From DATHTS01 sp041940425 (GTDB lineage Bacteria > Acidobacteriota > Blastocatellia > Pyrinomonadales > Pyrinomonadaceae): a stretch of DNA of 64,000 nucleotides. The notes beneath the pieces were generated by a model that saw only the letters and a list, made by a program, of their open reading frames with translations, searched no databases and was not told the origin of the DNA. Made by a program: the position numbers and the translations under genes. This document shows, one piece after another, positions 58,633 through 64,000 of this stretch (the stretch's first letter is position 1; each line of letters begins with the position of its first letter). The stretch is taken from contig JBGTSF010000011.1 of NCBI GenBank assembly GCA_041940425.1, forward strand, positions 1 through 64,000, read 5' to 3'.

Positions 58633-59190
58633 ATGCCGCATCCGAAAATATTAGATAAAAACAAAACCGCGCTCGTCATTGTAGATTTTCAGGAAGCATT
58701 TCGCGCGGCGATCCCGGATTTTCCGATGATCACGTCGAAAATCTCTCTCGTCGTGCGCGGTTTTCAGATTCTCGATCTGCCAATCATCATCACCGAACAA
58801 TACCCGAAAGGCTTGGGCAGAACCGCCGAAGAAGTTTTGATAAATCTGCCGCCGGATTTCGAAGTTTTTGAAAAAACCACTTTCAGCTCGTGCGGCGCGA
58901 ATGCGTTTTTGGAAAATTTGCGCAAAAAGAGTATTTCGCAAATAGTTTTATGCGGCTTGGAAACTCATATCTGCGTAAATCAGACGGCGCACGATCTTTT
59001 GAACGAAGATTTTGAAGTTCACATTCTTTGTGATGCGGTTGGATCGCGTTATTCCGACGACAAAGAAGCCGCGCTTCGAAAAATGCAGATGAATGGTGTC
59101 GTGCCTTCGACGGTCGAGATGACTCTGTTTGAACTTTTGAGAGATTCGAAACACGAACAGTTTAAGGAAATTCAAAATTTGATTAAGTAG
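58633..59190 (+). CDS. Isochorismatase-fold hydrolase (YcaC-like)
   Basis: A 185-residue member of the same fold. Asp lies in LVIVDFQEAFR, Lys in FEKTTFSS and Cys in CGLETHICVNQTA. The E-T-H-I-C form of the motif is closer to YcaC and hydrolases acting on aryl or formamide-like groups than to nicotinamidases. It forms an operon with the gene before it. An inverted repeat follows the stop. Confidence 0.88.
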   Translation: MPHPKILDKNKTALVIVDFQEAFRAAIPDFPMITSKISLVVRGFQILDLPIIITEQYPKGLGRTAEEVLINLPPDFEVFEKTTFSSCGANAFLENLRKKSISQIVLCGLETHICVNQTAHDLLNEDFEVHILCDAVGSRYSDDKEAALRKMQMNGVVPSTVEMTLFELLRDSKHEQFKEIQNLIK

Positions 59191-59200
59191 ATTGATAATA

Positions 59201-59307
59201 GTCATTACCGCCTGCGTAAGCGGGCGGCTCAAGATAAACCGTTTAACCGACTATCAACTTATCGAAATTAAAACATTGTGCCACCCGTTTACGCAGGCGG
59301 TAATGAC
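59201..59307. repeat. Inverted repeat, 27-base arms, 53-base loop
   Basis: GTCATTACCGCCTGCGTAAG begins the left arm (59201-59227), and the right arm (59281-59307) is its inverse with two mismatches. A T run follows the right arm. It fills most of the gap between the isochorismatase pair and the helicase gene. Confidence 0.75.
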
Positions 59308-59370
59308 CTTTTTTTCCTCTTTGACGCAAAACTTTTCAAGTTTTAACATTGAATCTTCACTCATAAAATT

Positions 59371-61779
59371 ATGGAAATTCTAAAAGATTTAAATCCGCAG
59401 CAGCTCGAAGCCGTCAAAACAACCGAAGGTCCGGTTCTGATTCTCGCAGGCGCGGGTTCGGGGAAAACGCGCGTCATTACGGTTCGCATCGCGTATCTCA
59501 TTTCTGAAAAACAGGTCGCGCCGTTTAATATTTTGGCTGTTACTTTTACTAACAAAGCCGCCGGAGAAATGCGCGAAAGAGTTAATGCGATGCTTGCCGG
59601 ACAAAAGCTTCAGAGTGCGCCTTTGATTTCGACCTTTCACGCCTTGTGTGTGCGGATTTTGCGTCAGGACATCGAACACTTGCAGGAAGGCTACACGAAA
59701 TCTTTTACGATCTACGACACGGACGATTCGCAGAAAGTCATCAAGGCTTGCGTGAAAGATTTGGGATTTGACGAAAAACAGCTTGCGGCGCGGCAGGTGC
59801 AGAACGCGATCTCGGCGGCGAAAAACCGCGGCGAAGATTTCGAGATGTATGCGTCGAATGTCGAATACACCGATGAAAAACGCGCGGCGATCGCGCGGGT
59901 TTATAAAATGTATGAAGAGCGTCTGAACAATGCGAATGCGCTCGACTTTGACGATTTGTTAATTAAAACTGTCAGATTATTGAGAGTTTCGCCGGAAACT
60001 CGGGAAAAATACAATAATAAATTTAAATACATTCTCGTTGACGAATATCAGGACACAAATCCTCTGCAGTTCGCTCTGATCGGTTATCTCACTGAAAAAC
60101 AGCAGAATATCTGCGTGGTCGGCGATGACGCGCAGTCCATCTACGGCTTCCGTCAGGCGGACATTAAAAATATTCTCGAATTCGAAGAGCATTTTAAAAA
60201 CGCGAAAGTGATAATGCTCGAACAGAATTATCGTTCGACACAGACGATTCTCGACGTGGCGGACGCGATCATCAAAAACAATCAAAACCGAAAGGACAAA
60301 AAACTCTGGACGGCGAATGAGGGCGGCGAGAAGATTTTTTATTACCAGGCACTCGATGCCGACGGCGAGGCGCGTTTTGTCGCGGCGAAGATTTACGACC
60401 ATTTGCGGATGAATCCGAAAAGTAAAATTGCCATTTTGTACCGCACGAACGCGCAGTCGCGCGTTTTTGAAGAGGCTCTCAGACGAAGCCGCATCGAATA
60501 CAATATCGTCGGCGGCTTTTCGTTTTACGAACGCGCCGAGATCAAAGACATCATCGCGTATCTCAAACTCGCGCTCAATCCGTTTGACGACATCGCGCTT
60601 CTGCGCGTGATCAATACGCCGACGCGCGGATTCGGGAAAACTTCTCTGGACGAATTAAATGCGCGGGCGAAAGATTTCGGTGTATCGCTCTGGGAAACGA
60701 TTGCGATCATTACAAACAAATACGATAAACCTCTTAATCTCACGCCGCGCGCGATCGAATCGTTGAAAAAATTCAAAGAAATAATCGAAAGTCTGCAAAA
60801 CAAGGTCGCTGAAGTTTCCGAATCCGAACAGCCGGTTTCCGAAGTCGTCATCGCGGCGATTGAAGACACGGGTTATGCAAATATGCTTCGTTCGGAAAAT
60901 ACGGACGAATCGGCGGCGCGGCTCGAAAATTTGGAAGAACTCGTCAACGCGGCGGTTGATTACGACAAGGAAGAAGAAAACGGGCTGAGAGAATTTATTG
61001 ACCACGCCGCGCTGACTTCCGACACGGATAAATTCGACCGCAACGCTTCGGTTACGATGATGACCGTTCATTCGGCGAAAGGCTTGGAATTTCCGGTCGT
61101 TTTTCTCGTCGGGCTGGAAGACGGAATTTTTCCGCACGCGCGGAGTTTGAACGACGACTCGGAACTCGAAGAAGAACGCCGACTGGCGTATGTCGCAATT
61201 ACGCGGGCGGAAAAAGTTTTGTATGTTACGCACGCGATGCGCCGGAGAGTTTACGGCGCGGAAATGTCCGCCGAACCGTCGCAGTTCTTAAACGAAATGC
61301 CGCTCGAAATGATCGAAGATTTGACGCGCGGATCGAGTTGGCTGTCTTTTGCGAAAAGCACTTCCGTTAAATCAAGCAAAGCGGTCGCCAGCGCACTGCG
61401 GGGCGAAAACCGCACGGAAAAACCGAAAACGACCTACACCGGCAAAACATATAATTCGGCGGACGCGATTGCGGATTTTTTCAAAAAGAAAAATATCGGC
61501 GAAAAAACTTCCGATCAAAATCAAACGGAAAACAAACCGAAAATTTCCGGTTTCGATAAATTGAAAGCTATCTCTTCGCAGAACAAACCGGCGCAGGAAA
61601 GCTCCGGCGATTCGCCTCCGAGACTCGTTCCGGGCGCGCACGTTCGTCATCCGAAATACGGCAAAGGCTTGATCCTGCGGCGCGAAGGTTCGGGTGATAA
61701 CGTCAAACTCACGGTTAGTTTTCCCGGTTTCGGACAGAAAAAACTCATCGAAAAATACGCCAATCTCGAAAAACCCTGA
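59371..61779 (+). CDS. UvrD/PcrA-type DNA helicase
   Basis: This superfamily 1A 3'-5' helicase acts in nucleotide excision and mismatch repair. The 802-residue protein has all SF1 motifs: I AGAGSGKT, Ia TFTNKAAGEM, II VDEYQDTN, III GDDAQSIYGFR, IV EQNYRS, V VHSAKGLEFP and VI YVAITRA. The C-terminal 130 residues include a Ser/Lys linker and a small domain GAHVRHPKYGKGLILRREGS typical of PcrA, where it binds RNA polymerase. No neighbour suggests a special role. The start ATG has a weak ribosome site. Confidence 0.95.
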   Translation: MEILKDLNPQQLEAVKTTEGPVLILAGAGSGKTRVITVRIAYLISEKQVAPFNILAVTFTNKAAGEMRERVNAMLAGQKLQSAPLISTFHALCVRILRQDIEHLQEGYTKSFTIYDTDDSQKVIKACVKDLGFDEKQLAARQVQNAISAAKNRGEDFEMYASNVEYTDEKRAAIARVYKMYEERLNNANALDFDDLLIKTVRLLRVSPETREKYNNKFKYILVDEYQDTNPLQFALIGYLTEKQQNICVVGDDAQSIYGFRQADIKNILEFEEHFKNAKVIMLEQNYRSTQTILDVADAIIKNNQNRKDKKLWTANEGGEKIFYYQALDADGEARFVAAKIYDHLRMNPKSKIAILYRTNAQSRVFEEALRRSRIEYNIVGGFSFYERAEIKDIIAYLKLALNPFDDIALLRVINTPTRGFGKTSLDELNARAKDFGVSLWETIAIITNKYDKPLNLTPRAIESLKKFKEIIESLQNKVAEVSESEQPVSEVVIAAIEDTGYANMLRSENTDESAARLENLEELVNAAVDYDKEEENGLREFIDHAALTSDTDKFDRNASVTMMTVHSAKGLEFPVVFLVGLEDGIFPHARSLNDDSELEEERRLAYVAITRAEKVLYVTHAMRRRVYGAEMSAEPSQFLNEMPLEMIEDLTRGSSWLSFAKSTSVKSSKAVASALRGENRTEKPKTTYTGKTYNSADAIADFFKKKNIGEKTSDQNQTENKPKISGFDKLKAISSQNKPAQESSGDSPPRLVPGAHVRHPKYGKGLILRREGSGDNVKLTVSFPGFGQKKLIEKYANLEKP

Positions 61780-61860
61780 ACTTTTTCTGCTGATTTTCGG
61801 CTTTATAAAATAACTGTTGAGAGTATCAACTGGTTGTTTTGCTCCGTAGGAGAAAGTGTC

Positions 61861-61993
61861 AATAGCCCCGCGATTTATCGCGGGGTTAGTCAATTAGATT
61901 TTGAGTCCCGGACGGGACGAAAGAATCTGCCGTCCCTGATGGGACTCAATAATCTGTGTGACAACTGACCCCGCGATAAATCGCGGGGCTATT
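61861..61993. repeat. REP-like element with nested inverted repeats
   Basis: The 26-base arm AATAGCCCCGCGATTTATCG... (61861-61886) is itself palindromic (CCCCGCGATTTATCGCGGGG) and is repeated exactly inverted at 61968-61993. Inside, GAGTCCCGGACGGGACG (61903-61919) and CGTCCCTGATGGGACTC (61931-61947) form a second pair. No gene is present. With the array at 62074 it fills the 699-base gap between the helicase and the lipoprotein gene. Confidence 0.85.
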
Positions 61994-62073
61994 AACTAAT
62001 CGTCCCTTCTGGAAATAACTTTCATAAAACTATTTTTAATTCTCCACTAAACTCCTTCACTGCCGGCGGATTT

Positions 62074-62310
62074 CTGCAAATTTTAAAAAACGTTCCGCAC
62101 ACGGAAAAATCGCTCTGCACAAGCGAAATTTCCGTCTGCACGGCGAACAATCGCTGTGCAAAGTGAAAAATCAATCTGCACAGGCAAAATTTCACTTTGC
62201 ACAGCGAAAAATCGTCTTGCACATGGAAAAATCGGTCTGCACACAGAAAAGATGCTCTGCACACAAAAAATATGCTCTGCACAGTGAAAAATCACCTTGC
62301 ACAGTGAATT
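62074..62310. repeat. Array of 12 degenerate 20-21 bp repeats
   Basis: Twelve units carry the anchor TGCAC with successive spacings of 21, 20, 21, 20, 20, 21 and then 20 bases five times. A typical unit is CTGCACAGTGAAAAATCAC. The first half TsTGCACAn is well kept and the second half GAAAAATC less so. The consensus differs from those of the arrays at 7796 and 17597. Long minus-strand frames across it are by-products. Confidence 0.88.
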
Positions 62311-62478
62311 ACCCTTTCGCCGAACCGATAAAAAGTCATACGGTATAAGAGTTTCAGCGAAATCGCATTTCTTCTTCATTTTGTATTAAAATAAAACACT
62401 ATTTGCGTTTGGTTTGAGATTTGCTGTAGTCATTCGGTTAAATGCAAAGTTTTATTAAATTACGAAATGGAGGGAAAT

Positions 62479-63369
62479 ATGAATAAATTTTTAGGAATCG
62501 GAACGATTTTTTTAACTGCTTTGTTTTTCATCGGCTGTCAGCAGCCGACCGTTAACACGAACACGAATGTCAATACGAGTCTGGATAATAAAACGAATCT
62601 GAATTCGACAAATATGAACGCGAATTCAATGAATACGACTTCTCCGGCGATCAGCGAGGTCAAAGAGCCGGACGAGTATCAGGCGAAAGTCAATCTGACC
62701 TTGCAGGCTGAAAACACTGCCGGACAAAGCTCTTCGATGCCGAGCCTGACGGCGATGGTCGCCCGCGACAGCGCGAACCGGCGGATGGAATTTACGATGC
62801 CGAACAATGAAAAGGTCATCTATCTGGAAACCAACGGAAAAAATCTCGTCGTTCTGCCCGGACGAAATCAATATGCGGAACTCAATGAACAGTCAACCGG
62901 CGTAAACGTCCGTTCGCTGATGATGCCCGAACAGATCGTCAAACAGATGCAGAATGTGCAGGGTGTCCGGCGTGTCGGCGAAGAAACCTTCGAAGGTCGG
63001 AGCGTGATCAAATACGCTTACGAATCGAAAACCGATACGAAAACTCAAGCCGGAAACGTCGAAACGGAAAGTTATTTTCTCGTAGATAAAGAGACTGGTT
63101 TGCCGATTCGTTCGGAAACGGTTTCGGAATCACAGGGCGGAAACGTTCAGGGATTTAAAGGCTTGAAGGTCATCACGCAGATGTCGGACATCAAGACCGA
63201 AGTTCCTGACGATATGTTTGCCGAACCGACCAACCTGCAAAAGGTTGACGAAGCGCAGATCCGCAACACGGTCAGCGTGATATTCAACGTCGTGGCGAAT
63301 GTCTTACAGCAGGCGATGCAGACGGCGCAGACGGCTACATCAAATACGAATACAGCCGTAAATAAATAA
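62479..63369 (+). CDS. Lipoprotein of unknown function (LolA/DUF4412-like fold)
   Basis: A 296-residue exported lipoprotein with the lipobox F-I-G-C (Cys20). The start is taken at the second ATG, since the first (62467) lies inside the ribosome site ATGGAGGGAAAT. A Thr/Asn-rich linker (about 21-60) precedes a beta-rich domain (YQAKVNLTLQAENTAGQSSS, RRVGEETFEGRSVIKYAYES, ESYFLVDKETGLPIRSETVS) that resembles the LolA/LolB-like half-barrel of DUF4412 and similar proteins. Lipid or hydrophobic ligand binding is plausible. The next gene follows after 15 bases. Confidence 0.75.
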   Translation: MNKFLGIGTIFLTALFFIGCQQPTVNTNTNVNTSLDNKTNLNSTNMNANSMNTTSPAISEVKEPDEYQAKVNLTLQAENTAGQSSSMPSLTAMVARDSANRRMEFTMPNNEKVIYLETNGKNLVVLPGRNQYAELNEQSTGVNVRSLMMPEQIVKQMQNVQGVRRVGEETFEGRSVIKYAYESKTDTKTQAGNVETESYFLVDKETGLPIRSETVSESQGGNVQGFKGLKVITQMSDIKTEVPDDMFAEPTNLQKVDEAQIRNTVSVIFNVVANVLQQAMQTAQTATSNTNTAVNK

Positions 63370-63384
63370 AGGAGAATAAAAGCA

Positions 63385-64000
63385 ATGGGAAAATTTATTC
63401 TCGGAGCATTGCTCGGTTTGGTTATCGGCGGCGCGCTCGTCTTTTTCTTCTTCGGCGGCGCGCCGCGAGCCGCGAGTCTTCCGGGCGAGCCGATTCAGCC
63501 GCCCGATCCGAACGGTCCGCCGCCGGGAACGGCGCAGATCGTTCTGCGGCAGGATTTTTTCAATAACGTCCTGCAAACTATTTTCCGCGATATGAACGCG
63601 CCTTCGTTTCCTTTGAACATCGGTGAAAATTTAAATAAAGATCCGAACGCCGTTCAGTACGGTCTCCAAAATCAGTGTGAAGGAAGGATCACGCTTTTGC
63701 CGGAAGGCAGCGGCGTGCAAACCGGTTTGCAGTTTCAAAACGACAAGATCGCCGCGCCGCTCGCTTTTCAGGGAAGCGCGAGCGTTCTCGGTCAATGCGT
63801 GAATTTCAAAGGTTGGGCGCAGGCGAATATGTCGCTTCGATACGATGCCGCGCAGCAGACCGTTTTCGGCACGATCAATGTCGAAACCGTCAACTTGGAC
63901 GGCGTTGCGCCGTTCGTCAGCGGTTTCGTGACGCCGCTCGTACAGGGAACACTCAACCAGCGCGTCAATCCGATCCAGATTCTCAAAGGCGAACAGATCG
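63385..64000 (+). CDS. Membrane-anchored protein, cut by window end
   Basis: The first 205 codons of a gene that runs off the window. The ATG follows AAAGGAGAATAAAAGCA, a strong ribosome site. A glycine-rich membrane helix (about 5-25) is followed by a Pro-rich linker (about 30-50) and a beta-rich domain (TAQIVLRQDFFNNVLQTIFR, EGRITLLPEGSGVQTGLQFQ, GTINVETVNLDGVAPFVSGF). The strand pattern is like lipid-binding domains of the SMP/LEA or DUF2993 type, but this is uncertain. It is in an operon with the lipoprotein gene. Confidence 0.65.
   Translation, partial: MGKFILGALLGLVIGGALVFFFFGGAPRAASLPGEPIQPPDPNGPPPGTAQIVLRQDFFNNVLQTIFRDMNAPSFPLNIGENLNKDPNAVQYGLQNQCEGRITLLPEGSGVQTGLQFQNDKIAAPLAFQGSASVLGQCVNFKGWAQANMSLRYDAAQQTVFGTINVETVNLDGVAPFVSGFVTPLVQGTLNQRVNPIQILKGEQI

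Noticed and set aside
62022..62379. Minus-strand frames of 86 and 98 codons rich in Cys and Phe
   Set aside because: They run through the 20-21 bp array, and their Cys pattern comes from TGCAC anchors.

Overview
The window looks like a chromosomal segment of an Acidobacteriota bacterium, most likely of the Blastocatellia / Pyrinomonas group. This is inferred from moderate GC content, a Gram-negative envelope gene set (BamD-like and TonB-dependent receptor proteins, meso-DAP type MurE), secreted TPR and CAP-domain proteins, zinc-ribbon membrane proteins and very abundant short intergenic repeats. It has not been confirmed by any search. There is no rRNA operon, prophage, IS transposase gene or CRISPR array. 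Two tRNA genes (Lys-UUU, Leu-UAG) are present.

Layout. 1-7 kb: end of an amino-acid permease, a PilZ protein, tRNA-Lys, a DUF3592 protein, then on the minus strand purA, glgA, rho and engB. 7.3-9 kb: an unknown protein whose stop codon runs into an array of 21-bp repeats, then a two-gene AT-rich module of unknown function. 9-15.3 kb: the proteostasis block tig, clpP, clpX, lon (minus). 15.4-21.5 kb: tRNA-Leu and cell-wall genes (murE, an L,D-transpeptidase lipoprotein, an M23 peptidase, a VanY-like carboxypeptidase). 21.5-25.1 kb: a metallo-beta-lactamase fold hydrolase, malQ and three small membrane proteins. 25.1-28.9 kb: a 5-oxoprolinase operon (pxpB, pxpC, pxpA) with an Nramp-related transporter. 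29-34 kb: a TonB-dependent receptor, two CAP-domain secreted proteins (one behind a cyclic-di-GMP riboswitch), a haem-binding protein and YraN. 34.2-42.9 kb: a long minus-strand run fmt, trhO, rsmB, PASTA protein, rpe, BamD-like protein, membrane protein, TPR protein. 43-49.8 kb: alkaline phosphatase, P5C dehydrogenase, a hicAB module with a third gene, an outer-membrane protein and def. 49.9-53.4 kb: a five-gene operon joining a membrane protein with a Cys/Gly-rich tail, a DUF692 (MNIO) enzyme, two zinc-ribbon membrane proteins and a small helical protein. 53.5-64 kb: a stress-type protein, ChaN, an S9 peptidase, two isochorismatase-fold hydrolases, UvrD/PcrA helicase, a lipoprotein and a gene cut by the window end.

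The best candidate for an undescribed system is the operon at 49.9-53.4 kb. Multinuclear non-haem iron oxidases of the DUF692 family modify cysteines in ribosomally made peptides, and here one sits directly downstream of a membrane protein ending in eight cysteines spaced by Gly/Ser. This suggests modification of the tail of a membrane protein rather than of a free peptide.

The second theme is repeat DNA. Three gene-free stretches hold arrays of about ten or more degenerate 20-21 bp units, each with its own consensus. A separate class consists of heptanucleotide tandem repeats, often as two arms forming large hairpins. Heptamers have also entered the reading frames of pxpC, rsmB and the DUF692 gene, and they abut or supply start or stop regions of malQ and the alkaline phosphatase gene. 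REP/MITE-like inverted repeats fill most other intergenic gaps.
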